A DNA stretch of 33,846 nt from a virus. Positions within the stretch are counted from its first letter, which is position 1, and every line of letters starts with the position of its first letter. The notes beneath the pieces were generated by a model. The model did no database searches. It saw only the letters and a program-made list of their open reading frames with translations, and was not told the origin of the DNA. Positions 6,906 through 17,500 of the stretch are shown in pieces. The DNA lies in the IMG/VR virus record IMGVR_UViG_3300009422_000021, positions 1-33,846 of that record, one strand, 5' to 3'. The translations under genes were made by a program, and so were the position numbers.

Positions 6906-7135
6906 TGTATATACTTAAGAAGCTTATTTGGTGTTACCTCAGCAGCTCCATATTTTTTTGCAATTTTTTCAATAAATTTAGTTTCTTTACCTTTCATAGA
7001 ATCAACCTCTGTAAAAAGATCGTCTCTTTTCTTTGCTAAACTTACAATACTTTTTTGCATTAGATCTAAAGAAAGTGTTATCTCTCTATATCTACTTACG
7101 AATCCATTTAAATCTTTTATTTCTTTTTTTGTCAT
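6902..7135 (-). CDS. Small coiled-coil protein of unknown function
   Basis: I place the start at the ATG 7135-7133 (MTKKEIKDLNGFVSRYREIT), giving 77 aa. A longer reading from 7201 would add 22 residues that run 47 bases back into the fibre gene, and those residues look like translated non-coding sequence. The protein is almost entirely helical, Lys/Glu/Leu-rich, with heptads between about residues 5 and 65. Its stop overlaps the start of the membrane-anchored gene as ATGA. The coupling suggests the two act in the same process, for example as a partner of the envelope protein or a fibre-assembly chaperone of the T4 gp38/gp57 type. No motif decides between these. Confidence 0.6.
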   Translation of the reverse strand: MTKKEIKDLNGFVSRYREITLSLDLMQKSIVSLAKKRDDLFTEVDSMKGKETKFIEKIAKKYGAAEVTPNKLLKYIQ

Positions 7136-7154
7136 TTTATTATAATTAATATAG

Positions 7155-9791
7155 TTAACTGTAATCTTGCAAATACGTTTCGACTGATAATGATTTTCCA
7201 ACTAATCCCCAATATAATGGCAGGGTATTTGTAGTTACAACATTACTACCGGAGCCTTGGCCACCTTCTACAAATCTAAATTGAACTTTATCAACATCAC
7301 TACCTCTAAGTTGCATGTTATTACTTGATGTTTGAGTTGTTATAGTCCCAGGAACATTTGAAGCAATTGAAGGGTCGGGTGTTACTGCTACCAATGATCT
7401 CTGTACACCAAATTGTATGCCTGGTTGTGAATATTCTATTATACCACTGACATTTTTAAATACTGCATAATTTAAATTAACTTGTCCGTATTGTTTTAAT
7501 ATTGTTTCAACCCCACCATTATTAATAATGATCATATTATTAGAATTAATAAGCTCAACAAAAGCAAATTGACCTTCAAGCCAATTGTTAGTAGTTTGAT
7601 CTACTGTTATATTAAAATTATAAGTAAAGTTTAGGTTATTTCCAATTGTGCCTGCTGTTAATGCTGCTGCAGTGTACTCTGCTCCACCTCTTGCATCAGA
7701 TCCTACTACTAACCTAAGATAAGGTGATGTCATTACAATATTAGTGTTAGGTGAAGTTTGACGCAATGGATCAAAATAAACAGTTTGTACACCATTCTTT
7801 CCACCATATATTAATCTATTACTTATCTTAGTAAAATCTTCTGTTACACTAAATTTTTCAACGGCAGGCGAGAATGATGCATCATCAGTACTAGTAAGTG
7901 GCCCTTGTGTAAATACATTAGTAGAATTAACAAAGATACCTAATTCATTACTAGGGGCAAATGAACCACCTGCTTGATAATAATTTGGTTTACCTACAAA
8001 AATACTGCTTGCAGAAGCTGCAATTGCAGCTCCGTCTATGAATGCTGCCATTGCAACACCTGCATCTGTGGGTAAGACTGCATCACCAGTCTGTGTTACA
8101 ATATTTCCACCTAATATACCTTTTGTATTTATTTTTCTATATGGCCAAACTGGTGGTTGTGATACTGGTAAAACAGTAACACCACTTCCGTCTATTGACC
8201 AATTTAATCTACCTCTTGTGTTTATTATTGAACGATCAGGGGTGGTACCACCTCTGTAATACAACTTTATATTAGCCGAAGCCGAATCCGAGGTAGTACC
8301 TAATTCAATCTCTCCATCAGCAGCAAGAACATCCATTGCTATACTGGACCCCGAACCTTTTCCTTTTATTAATGTCACAGCATTTGGAGCTTCTGTTATT
8401 AAGTTAAAGCCTGCATTGTTTAATGTATAAGTATTGCTAACCCCAGGGTCAAGCACTACTGCATTTTTAATGCTTCCGTCATCCTCTGTTCTAGATGCAA
8501 TCTCACCAGCACCTGAAGTAGTTATAAGTATATTGTTATCATTATTAGATATTGTAATCGGTTGGGTTACGGTATTGCTTGTTTGTTGAATTGTTATAGG
8601 ACCTCCTACTGAATTCAATTGCATACCACCAGTTTTAGTTTGTAATGTTATTAAGCCTGCTGCCGATGCTGATGTTGTTTCTAATCTTATTGCTTGCCCA
8701 GAATATACCTCAGTGTTTAAGCTTGATACTAATCTAATTCTACCAGCAACTGCTTGCCAATTACCAACCAAAGTACTAGTATTTAATAAGGTAATTGTAT
8801 TGGCATTTCCTGCTTCTGTTAATGTACTAGATTCCGTGCCTGATGTAGACATCTTAAATTTATTACCTGCATTAGAAGTTGCACCGTTACCTACTGCGAT
8901 CTCAAAATTAGAATTTTGTCCGCTAAACTGTTGTGTCCCTTCAAGACCTGTTGCAAATTGTATAGATTGCCCTGCTGAGTAATATTGGGCTCTTTGTGCA
9001 GTACTAACCTCATATCCTATTAAATCAGACTGTGTTGATGGGTTGGTTGCTGCTTTAGGTACAACTATTCTTAATCTATCATCAACACCTAATTGTATAC
9101 CACTTAAATTACCTAATGTAGTTTGTTCATAATTTTCTGCACCAATAGAATTACCACCATGAAATTTTATAGCAGTTGCAGCTGAATCTCGTTGGTGAAT
9201 TAAAACTGATAATACATCGGATGCCATTGCTGTAGCTATTGCATCTGGTATTATATATGCATTTGTTAATGGAATAGCAGCATCAATTGGTACAGTGTTT
9301 GATACAACACCGCCCATCATTATTGACATAACACCTTGGTTTGTTGTTGTTGCACCGGCATTTAAACCATTAGGGGCTGGGTAATAACTATTTATATTGT
9401 TAATATTACCTTGGCCATAAGCTAAACTAAAACCACCAGTAGTACCAGCAGCTCCAGTAGGTCCTTGTAAATCTATTGTTGTGACTACCCAAATTGTTCC
9501 ATTATATTCCCATACTTGACCATTAAATTGTAAATAATAATCTCCACTCAATGGAGTTACAGTTGGGGGAGTAACATTAGGACTAACACCGGGTGTAGTA
9601 GTACTTGCATCATCATACCATGTACTTCCCTTAGGCCCTCTTCCTCCGCTTGGGCCAGTTGGGCCAGCAATACCAGTAGGACCAGATGGACCGCCACCAT
9701 TTAGCAATAACTGATCAAAGTTAAAGTTAGTCTTATCGACAAGCTGCGAAATAGTATCCGATGCTATTATTTCTTGTATAGTGATTGGCAT
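7155..9791 (-). CDS. Tail fibre protein with collagen-like segment
   Basis: This is an 878-aa protein. Residues 1-31 (starting MPITIQEIIASDTISQLV) share a pattern with the N-terminus of the 217-aa protein at 20583-21236, so this is probably the virion-docking end. Residues 34-57 are eight Gly-x-y triplets, and a shorter GPTGAAGTTGG follows near residue 110. Between them sits a GDYYLQFNGQVWEYNGTIW unit, often seen after phage collagen stretches. The remainder is Ser/Thr/Asn-rich with regular short beta repeats, as in trimeric fibre shafts, and shows no peptidase-type self-cleaving chaperone end. It would form an elongated host-contact fibre. The next gene, a small coiled-coil protein, may help its assembly. 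A late-promoter-like box lies 68 bases upstream, inside the end of the 1559-aa gene. Confidence 0.75.
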   Translation of the reverse strand: MPITIQEIIASDTISQLVDKTNFNFDQLLLNGGGPSGPTGIAGPTGPSGGRGPKGSTWYDDASTTTPGVSPNVTPPTVTPLSGDYYLQFNGQVWEYNGTIWVVTTIDLQGPTGAAGTTGGFSLAYGQGNINNINSYYPAPNGLNAGATTTNQGVMSIMMGGVVSNTVPIDAAIPLTNAYIIPDAIATAMASDVLSVLIHQRDSAATAIKFHGGNSIGAENYEQTTLGNLSGIQLGVDDRLRIVVPKAATNPSTQSDLIGYEVSTAQRAQYYSAGQSIQFATGLEGTQQFSGQNSNFEIAVGNGATSNAGNKFKMSTSGTESSTLTEAGNANTITLLNTSTLVGNWQAVAGRIRLVSSLNTEVYSGQAIRLETTSASAAGLITLQTKTGGMQLNSVGGPITIQQTSNTVTQPITISNNDNNILITTSGAGEIASRTEDDGSIKNAVVLDPGVSNTYTLNNAGFNLITEAPNAVTLIKGKGSGSSIAMDVLAADGEIELGTTSDSASANIKLYYRGGTTPDRSIINTRGRLNWSIDGSGVTVLPVSQPPVWPYRKINTKGILGGNIVTQTGDAVLPTDAGVAMAAFIDGAAIAASASSIFVGKPNYYQAGGSFAPSNELGIFVNSTNVFTQGPLTSTDDASFSPAVEKFSVTEDFTKISNRLIYGGKNGVQTVYFDPLRQTSPNTNIVMTSPYLRLVVGSDARGGAEYTAAALTAGTIGNNLNFTYNFNITVDQTTNNWLEGQFAFVELINSNNMIIINNGGVETILKQYGQVNLNYAVFKNVSGIIEYSQPGIQFGVQRSLVAVTPDPSIASNVPGTITTQTSSNNMQLRGSDVDKVQFRFVEGGQGSGSNVVTTNTLPLYWGLVGKSLSVETYLQDYS
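9621..9692 (-). repeat. Collagen-like Gly-x-y repeat in the fibre gene
   Basis: Codons for residues 34-57 encode eight uninterrupted Gly-x-y triplets (GPS GPT GIA GPT GPS GGR GPK GST). Such repeats form trimeric triple helices in phage fibres. Confidence 0.85.
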
Positions 9792-9801
9792 TTCTTTCTT
9801 A

Positions 9802-12800
9802 TTATTTTTTAACTATGGTAACACTGAAACCAAACGATTCAGAGAAACCTGTTCTTTTATTATATATTAGCCTTAAATCAAATGGGTTTGTATTTATAGT
9901 TTTTGATGATACGTTATCATTAACAGTTAAACCTGCACTAATTTTTTCTGCATCAGTTAATTCAGCAGTACTATAGGTAGATTCACTAATGTCACGACTT
10001 GCTAAAGTATATAATTCTACTTTTTCTATTTTGTATAGCTTTAATATATTTTCTCTAATGTATTGATTAACATCATCATCTAATGTTTCCAAATCACCAA
10101 AACCATATAATTCATTAACATACTTTACAAACTGAGCTTTAATTGGTATAAATAAAAATTCAATTAATCTTTTTTGGTTAAACAAATAAAATTCAACTGT
10201 TGGTGTTGATGGTACTTTTTTAATATCTCTAGTATTTACAACACCTTTTGTTAAAATCTGTCTTTTATTAACAGTAACAGACGGTGTATCTTGGTGCATA
10301 AATGTTCCTTGTATTAAATTAGGTTGTTTAACTGCTGCCCTAACAAAAGGATCAGGTTTAAATGTTTCTAAAATTATAGTTTCTGGAACTTTTAAATATT
10401 TTGAACCAAAAAATGATTTTCTCTCAAACATTGATCTTGTACCAATAACGTCTTCTATTAGTGATTTGTCAATACTTTTTGTAAAATATGAAGGTTCCCA
10501 GTTGGAGGAGAAAGCATAAAAGTCTTTATAATCAATACCTATTTCTTGTATTAAAGGATATAAACTAGGGAATGCACTTTCTCTAGATAATTCTAAAATA
10601 GTTGATGGGTCTTCTTCGTTTACTTTATGATAAAAGAAATTTTGTACTTGTCCAAAATTAACATCCGAACTATTGAATTGTGAATTTTTAAATTTACATA
10701 ATTCTAATACTTTTAATTTATAAACTGAATCAGAAATACTAGCACCACCAGTAACAGCACCAGTTACATTTCCGGTAAAATCTAAATTCATATATGGATC
10801 CCTAAAAAACAATAGAGGTAAGGCATAAGGCGCATAATAACCTGCATGTCTAGCAATAGGAGTTATATTAGGATTCTTTTGTAAAGATAAATCATATCCT
10901 ACAACATCAGTTAAATTAAAAGCTGTAGGTTTAACAGGATCTGGTAATATACCTATATAAACAGATTTAAGAATATCAGCCTGTGCCCTCAGCTCTATTG
11001 CAAAAGTTTGAGCCAATGTACCATCAGTATTCTTTACTTGTAATCCAGCCTCTGTTATTGTTTCATATATAATATTAGGATTACCTTGATTAACTGCATT
11101 AAATATTTCGCCAAAGCTAATTGAATTTAATCTATTTTCAAATTGAAAATAACCACCATTTTCAACTGTATATGTAGCTGCACGTAAAACCAAAGTAGAT
11201 GGTGTTGGGTTTGGTAACAGTATATCATTACCGGCTAATTTTACACTAGTACATATAAATTGATTAGATGATACTATAGATTGAATACCGCTTATTAGAT
11301 AACCACCACTAATCTTAACTACACCATATGTACCGTTTTCTATTACTCTAATATCATTTACAAAATCAGTAAGCTCACCTGTACTATTAGGCATACCATT
11401 AATTGTATATAAACCAGAAGCAGTATCAAACGTTGATGTTGCAAAACTTATAGCCCCTCTTAGTACAGTGTCTGTGTATTTAAAACTATCACCGCTTGGT
11501 GTAGGTGCACAATTGGCAGTTTGTAAATATGAACTATTTAAAGAATATAAAGTTGTTCTATCAATAATAGAATCTCCTCCGTTATTTAAACATACATTGG
11601 CATAATCTACTGAAATTAACATTACAACAGTTTTCCACTTTTCGTTCTTAATAAATTTAATTTGAGATTCAGGCTTGTCTGGTAAATTAGGAACTAAAAT
11701 AGCAGAGAAACGATAATCATTAAATAAACCATCTTGTACATATGATAATGATCTAGCATTAAAATCTGGTTTTTCTGATCCTATCGCTTTAGATTTTGCT
11801 ATTATTCTAACACCTCTTAGAAAGCCTTCTGAATAATTCTTTTCATTACCACCATTTAATCTAGTATATCTTAACTGTCTATCAATTTCAGTTATCCCAC
11901 CCGTGGTAAATCTCTCTATTATAAAATAATCATTAAAGTTATCTTTAGTAACATTCTGAAAAGTACCTAATGCAAAAGTTTGGCCAACACCATCTGTGTT
12001 ATCAACTGGGGCTTTGTCAATATAACTCCAAGAACTTTTGATTGCTGCTTTTGTAAAATACTCAGGGAATTCCGAAAGATAATACCATTCATGAGTAAAC
12101 CCACTAGCTTCTTGTCCTAGGTCCCATTTAGATGGTGCAAAGTTATTTAAACCAAAAGCTTGATTAACATCTAATCTATACGGATGATTCCTTACATCTT
12201 TACCATCATTAATCCATGCCCACTTATTAATATATGGTGCAATCCTCGATATGTTAGCTTGTGATGTTAAATAGTTTTCTTCTAATCTAATATATTCACT
12301 CTTAATATATTCATCATCTGGATTTGCATCTTCAGCATCATTTAATAAACCTATAAGATTATAAAATCCACCATTATCATAAAATTCTCTAATCTGTGGA
12401 GTACTGCTTACTCCTGTATATTGTGGCGGATTAGTTCCTGGTGTTGATTTATTATATTCTGCATATTCAAAATCTAATTCACCTTCTTCACTGTATAAAG
12501 TACTATAAAAATCAAAGTCAAAATCTTTAACATCAAAAAATGAAAATCTACCAAATGATGGTTTATAATCAGAGTATAGAGCAACTTGGTTAGCATTCGT
12601 AACCATTATTTGATTATCATTACATGTAATTATAACAAATTTATCAATGTTAGTATATCCAATAATTTGATTATTACCACTATAAATAGGTTCTTCTGTA
12701 TATGGTACCCAATCGCCGATAACTGCAAAATCACCAGTAGTTTGTACAAAATTACCTTTTACAAATCTATTCTGATCCCCTATTTCAACTTTAAGTAAAC

Positions 12801-14481
12801 CGTTGGATACATCATTTCCACCAACAAATGTTTTTGCAGGTTCTACTTCTGTTGTTAAAGGGTATGTTTCTATTTGTAAAAACTGTTCAGGATAAATAAC
12901 ATCCATTTTAAAATTTAATCTATTAAATCTAGTACCACTAAATCTTGATTTAACATAAACGGTACTATCATTATAAGTAGCAGTAAAAAATCTATTATTT
13001 TCATTAATACCTATATTAATTGCTGATGTTATAGATTGTGCAACTTCTTCTGTGGTTCCATTTGGATTGAAGAAAGATTCAAATGACTTACCAGGTATTG
13101 TTGCTAATGTACTATCAGCAAATATTTCTCCTGTTAAACTTAAACCATCATAAAATGAAATCTTAGAACCTTCTTGTACATTATCTAATATTTTAAGATA
13201 CATTTGTGAAAATCCTTTATGGCTAACAATACTTGCATTAGCAAAAGTATCAGGTTCTTTATATCCTGTAAATAAAGACACGTCTACTTTAGTGTCAAAT
13301 AATCTAATTTCATTAGTTCCCCACAATGATCCTTTTTTAACTGTATGAAAATCATCTTTTTTATCTTTTACATAAAATATAGATTCAACCTCATCAACTC
13401 TAGTAGGAGTTGGCAAACCTGTAATTGTTGTTGTTTTGGTAGGATCTAAAAATAATAGAATACCTGCATCATTTGTAATTTCAAATGGTGTATTTAAGTC
13501 TTGAGATACTTCAGTTATAGTTTTAATAGTTGGTAACTGGCTCTTCTCTGTATTCTTATAAAAACCTTCTCCTGATATATCAAATTTTCCTTCTTCTATT
13601 TCATTAACATACATACCAAAGTATCTATTAATTGAATAGTCACTAGCAGTAGGATCGTCAAATAAGAACTCTAAGTTTAAAAGATTTGCTAAAATTATTC
13701 CATTGTTCTGGAATCCTTGTGTAAACAAATATTCATCTTGTATAATAGTTGAATCTTTAACTACAATATCTTCATATGCAAAATTTCCACTATTTACAAA
13801 ACCACCATTCTTATAAGATATACCACTCCATAATATTGGTTCATCTTTCCTCCAGGTCATATTAAGTGGAACTTCTGGAAACTCTTCTTGGTTTCTGTAA
13901 TTTCTAATATAAGATCCGAGTGTACTACCTTCGGTTAAATCAAATGTTTTAATTGCAGTACAATTTTCTAATACTTGTTTTGAAAAATTAACAGAGGTTT
14001 GTGCATTTGCCTTTCCAGCATTTTCAGATGCTGCTGTTACATTATTAACGGCAGCCGGGTTATCTAATCTAAAGATAACAAACGCGCTAGGTATTTGTTC
14101 ATTTAACCATAATGGTGCTAATGTCCCTAAGCTTTGTGGGTATGATTCTGATGCAATAGATCTAGTCCCTGCACAATAAAACATTTCATATTGATTTCTG
14201 TAATTAGATAATACAGCAGTATCTTCATATTCCTGGAATATTTCATATGCAGCCTCTATAGGGAATTGCCCATTATCAAAGAATCTATTTACATCACGAT
14301 CATATGTACTAGTTCCATCAACTTTAAATGCTTTAAATTTCTGAGAGGCTAACTGAGTACTTGCACTGAACGACTCTAAGTAAATATCCGTTCCATCAGA
14401 TACTATCTTAACATTCGCAGTTAATTTAGGATTAGTCCTTACAACACTGTATGATGCTTTGTCAAGCAGTTCTTGAGCCAT
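9802..14481 (-). CDS. Giant tail/baseplate structural protein, unassigned
   Basis: At 1559 aa this is the longest protein in the window. The N-terminus (SYSVVRTNPKLTANVKIVSD, residues 11-30, then IYLESFSA and a YDRDVNRFF segment) looks like a folded domain with an assembly role, but I cannot assign a family. The body is rich in Asn, Phe, Tyr and Ser, low in Cys, and has no membrane helix or enzyme motif, which fits a multi-domain beta structure. It lies between the 1293-aa protein and the collagen-like fibre in one co-directional run, so it may be an outer baseplate component or the proximal part of the long fibre. The gene has a late-promoter-like box 18 bases upstream of its ATG, and a second box lies within its last codons. 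Confidence 0.65.
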   Translation of the reverse strand: MAQELLDKASYSVVRTNPKLTANVKIVSDGTDIYLESFSASTQLASQKFKAFKVDGTSTYDRDVNRFFDNGQFPIEAAYEIFQEYEDTAVLSNYRNQYEMFYCAGTRSIASESYPQSLGTLAPLWLNEQIPSAFVIFRLDNPAAVNNVTAASENAGKANAQTSVNFSKQVLENCTAIKTFDLTEGSTLGSYIRNYRNQEEFPEVPLNMTWRKDEPILWSGISYKNGGFVNSGNFAYEDIVVKDSTIIQDEYLFTQGFQNNGIILANLLNLEFLFDDPTASDYSINRYFGMYVNEIEEGKFDISGEGFYKNTEKSQLPTIKTITEVSQDLNTPFEITNDAGILLFLDPTKTTTITGLPTPTRVDEVESIFYVKDKKDDFHTVKKGSLWGTNEIRLFDTKVDVSLFTGYKEPDTFANASIVSHKGFSQMYLKILDNVQEGSKISFYDGLSLTGEIFADSTLATIPGKSFESFFNPNGTTEEVAQSITSAINIGINENNRFFTATYNDSTVYVKSRFSGTRFNRLNFKMDVIYPEQFLQIETYPLTTEVEPAKTFVGGNDVSNGLLKVEIGDQNRFVKGNFVQTTGDFAVIGDWVPYTEEPIYSGNNQIIGYTNIDKFVIITCNDNQIMVTNANQVALYSDYKPSFGRFSFFDVKDFDFDFYSTLYSEEGELDFEYAEYNKSTPGTNPPQYTGVSSTPQIREFYDNGGFYNLIGLLNDAEDANPDDEYIKSEYIRLEENYLTSQANISRIAPYINKWAWINDGKDVRNHPYRLDVNQAFGLNNFAPSKWDLGQEASGFTHEWYYLSEFPEYFTKAAIKSSWSYIDKAPVDNTDGVGQTFALGTFQNVTKDNFNDYFIIERFTTGGITEIDRQLRYTRLNGGNEKNYSEGFLRGVRIIAKSKAIGSEKPDFNARSLSYVQDGLFNDYRFSAILVPNLPDKPESQIKFIKNEKWKTVVMLISVDYANVCLNNGGDSIIDRTTLYSLNSSYLQTANCAPTPSGDSFKYTDTVLRGAISFATSTFDTASGLYTINGMPNSTGELTDFVNDIRVIENGTYGVVKISGGYLISGIQSIVSSNQFICTSVKLAGNDILLPNPTPSTLVLRAATYTVENGGYFQFENRLNSISFGEIFNAVNQGNPNIIYETITEAGLQVKNTDGTLAQTFAIELRAQADILKSVYIGILPDPVKPTAFNLTDVVGYDLSLQKNPNITPIARHAGYYAPYALPLLFFRDPYMNLDFTGNVTGAVTGGASISDSVYKLKVLELCKFKNSQFNSSDVNFGQVQNFFYHKVNEEDPSTILELSRESAFPSLYPLIQEIGIDYKDFYAFSSNWEPSYFTKSIDKSLIEDVIGTRSMFERKSFFGSKYLKVPETIILETFKPDPFVRAAVKQPNLIQGTFMHQDTPSVTVNKRQILTKGVVNTRDIKKVPSTPTVEFYLFNQKRLIEFLFIPIKAQFVKYVNELYGFGDLETLDDDVNQYIRENILKLYKIEKVELYTLASRDISESTYSTAELTDAEKISAGLTVNDNVSSKTINTNPFDLRLIYNKRTGFSESFGFSVTIVKK
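9860..9869 (-). promoter_or_regulatory. Late-promoter-like element inside the end of the 1559-aa gene
   Basis: The transcribed strand reads TAATATATAATAAAAGAACA, matching the intergenic copies through the core and the A-rich downstream part. It lies 68 bases before the fibre start and may give that gene its own transcript. Confidence 0.4.
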
Positions 14482-14499
14482 ATTTATCTTTTACTTTTT

Positions 14500-14509
14500 T
14501 TATATATTC
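14500..14509 (-). promoter_or_regulatory. Late-promoter-like element ahead of the 1559-aa gene
   Basis: The transcribed strand reads GAATATATAAAAAAAGTAAA in the 56-base gap between two giant genes, 18 bases before the ATG at 14481. Confidence 0.55.
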
Positions 14510-14537
14510 ACCAAAAGATAAAGTTAAAAATCTCCTA

Positions 14538-17500
14538 CTATGCGTTCTGTATTCCAGTAAATGATTGTGAGCTACCACCTATTCTATCAGAAGTAGAAAT
14601 AACAGTTTGATTTAGTGATGGTCTTAGTCCTGCAATTACTTTCTCTAAATCATTTAGACCTTTAGTCACTGTTGCTTTAGGGAAATTATCAATACTTAAC
14701 CTATCAGATCTATATTTAGCCGAAACTAGAATATCAAATTGTATAGCCTCACTATTGATTGGAAAAATATCAAATCCTATTTTCTTAGCATATGTAAGAT
14801 TAACAGTAGATCCAGTTGAATCACCTGCAATATTTCCTAAGCCTGTACCTGATGTAACCCCAAAATAATCAGTCATTCTATATTGAAAGACTAAAGGTAT
14901 ACTTACTGAGTTTTGTTGACCGAACTGAATAGTTTCTAATGATTGTATTGAATCACCATCTACTTGTATATTTTCATGCGAATCAGCAGAAATGAATAAA
15001 TAAGATCCACATGATTGTTTACCTAATGTATATTGATCAAAACTGTCAAATGATGTTTTTGCATTTCTAGCATAATTAACGTAACCTACATTACCTGCGT
15101 TGCTGTCCCATAAATTAGATAATGCCGGTAATGTTAAAGATGGACTAGCCTGTAATAACTGTGAAGTATCAAATGCGATAACGGGTAGGGTTAAGGCAAA
15201 TGCCTGTAAGCGTGTAACGTTTTCATTTAAATATATTGCTTGCTGTTGTCCAAAAGTTTCACTTGATTTTAATGGTGCAAATTTAGATTGTCTAAACATT
15301 ACACCAGCAGTTCCAATACCAGCAGTAACACCATTACCTGTCGTACAATCAATTCCACCAGCAGGAATACTTGCAGGTAAAGTTTCAGTATCATTCGTTA
15401 ATGCAATATATGCATTTCTATATGCAGTATAGTTTGTTAATGATGGGTGAGCTATAGAAACCTGAACTACATCATCTGTAGTAGGATAAGCCGCTGTTGT
15501 TGTTGGAGTGCCATCTGGTAAAAAACCACCACCCCAAATAAATTCAGTTGTTGGAGCAGCCAAACCTGTATTTGATGTTGCATTGTAAAGATTTTCCGTA
15601 GTATCTAAATTAATTGAATAGTTAGAGCTTGGATTAATATAACTATAAAAATTTGCATCATTAGAAACATCACTAAATCTACTATAAAGATATTGATTCT
15701 TGTTTTGTGTTGATTGGAAAGGCGGTAATGATATCGTCTGACCATATTTTGTTGCTGTTGTTACTGAAGGGTTAGTTAAAAGAAGAGGAGTAAGATCATA
15801 TTTTCTAATAGTATTATAATCTACATCATCAGACCTATATGTAGCTCTAGCGTTCCTTTGGTTCTCTGCTGCATTGTCTAACCATGGGTAAGTTGCTGGT
15901 AAAATAGTAGAACCATTATTTAGTGCACCAGTATCTGATGGGCTATAAGACCCTGGATTTTCTGATTGTTTAACCATTCTAATTCTGCTACCTGTAATTC
16001 TTGCTACTAATTGTAATGCAGTTTGTGAAACGTTTGCAATATTAATAAAATAAGTTTTTGAAATTATTGCTCCCCTAGGATCATCTAAGCCTGCAACTTC
16101 TTGAGAATAAAAACCTGCAAAAATATTGGTAACTGAATTTTGTCTTAGGTTGTATGTATTACCACCATCATCAATTAACGTAGTAGACATTTCACCTTGT
16201 GCATTATTTAGTATTTCAGCAAATAAGTCCAATTGGTTTTGCATCTCTGTTAACTTAGAGAATAAATCAATTGGTGTTTGGTTTTCTGATAAAAAACCAG
16301 AAGCAATTACTGGAGATGAATGTGCAAAATATGTTTCATTTGCAATGAATGAACTGCTTAGGTGAGTATTAATTCCTTTTGCTTCTAGATCTTCTTCTAA
16401 TGCAACCTTAGCTAAATCTTCTTGATTCTGTGCAAGAATACTTTCTAATGCACTATCAGAGCTTAAATCAGCAGGAAACTCTACTCTTATGGCTGGACTA
16501 TATTGGCTTTCTAGTGGATTAGATGGCCATCCTGCTTCTGATATAGACTTAACTTGTATTTCTACTTGTTCACCTTTTCTAATTGGAATATCTAATTGAT
16601 TAATATTTACAGAATCTGCATTATCATCATCAATAGCAATCCATTCATATAAACCTGTTATAGCATTTTTTACTCTAGGTCTTAATACACTATTTACAAT
16701 AACATAATTTGAAAAGGCACCTTGACTTGTTCCACTACCATCAGTATAAGAAAACTGTTTTACTTGATTAGCAGCACCGTCTGCAGAAAGATATCTATAA
16801 CGATATTGAAATTTTATTATATCTTGTACACCAGTTTCAGGAGCAGATTTTTCATTAGGCATTGCCCAAAATCCTCTTACTCTATATTTAGGTGTTACAC
16901 TACTTACTGAATTGTCACTTGCAGACGCATCAATTTCTGTAACTACTGATGAATACAGTTTTGTTTGAGATGCTCTTTCTGTAATAAGTCCTTGTAATGC
17001 ATTTCTATCTGCATCTCTTTCAACTTCAGTAGAATAATTAGTTGTTTGTATTTTTGTTCTGCTTTGTGCAATAGCAGTATCTAATTCAGTTAACGTAGAC
17101 TGAATAGTATTCTTTTGATTATTTAAATCCTTAAGCTGTATGATAGCATCTGAATTACTAACTTGTCCATTTATTAATGACACCGAAAAATCATCAGCCG
17201 ATAACACCGGAGCGTTAGGAGTTAATCCTTCTCTACTAGTAGGAATCTTGTCTTGTGCAAATGATAATAAGTATCTTCCAAAATCAACAGCGTTTTGTTG
17301 ATAATAATCTGCCAGTGTTTGCTGATTACCGCTAGTATCAATTGTATTTAAATCATTAGTATAAAAGCCACTACCTGGAGACCAGTTAACAGCAGGTATT
17401 TTAGAATCAGGATCAATAGGTTTAATAAAGGTTACACATCTTTCATTAAATCCAACAGTAACATCAACCTCTACTCGGTTATTTAATGCGGATCCTATTT

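Noticed and set aside
7136-7201. 22-residue N-terminal extension of the small coiled-coil gene
   Set aside because: It overlaps the fibre gene by 47 bases and its sequence is unlike the rest of the protein. The ATG at 7135 gives a clean start with little overlap.
9785-9976. Plus-strand ORF of 63 aa at the fibre/1559-aa junction
   Set aside because: It is antisense to the end of the 1559-aa gene and contains the complement of the promoter-like box. No independent support.
15100-15432. Plus-strand ORFs inside the giant genes (for example 15100-15432, 17947-18291, 18888-19184 and 20923-21261)
   Set aside because: These are antisense shadows of well-formed minus-strand genes. Composition is Cys/Ile/Ser-rich as expected from antisense A+T-rich codons, and no plus-strand signals were seen.
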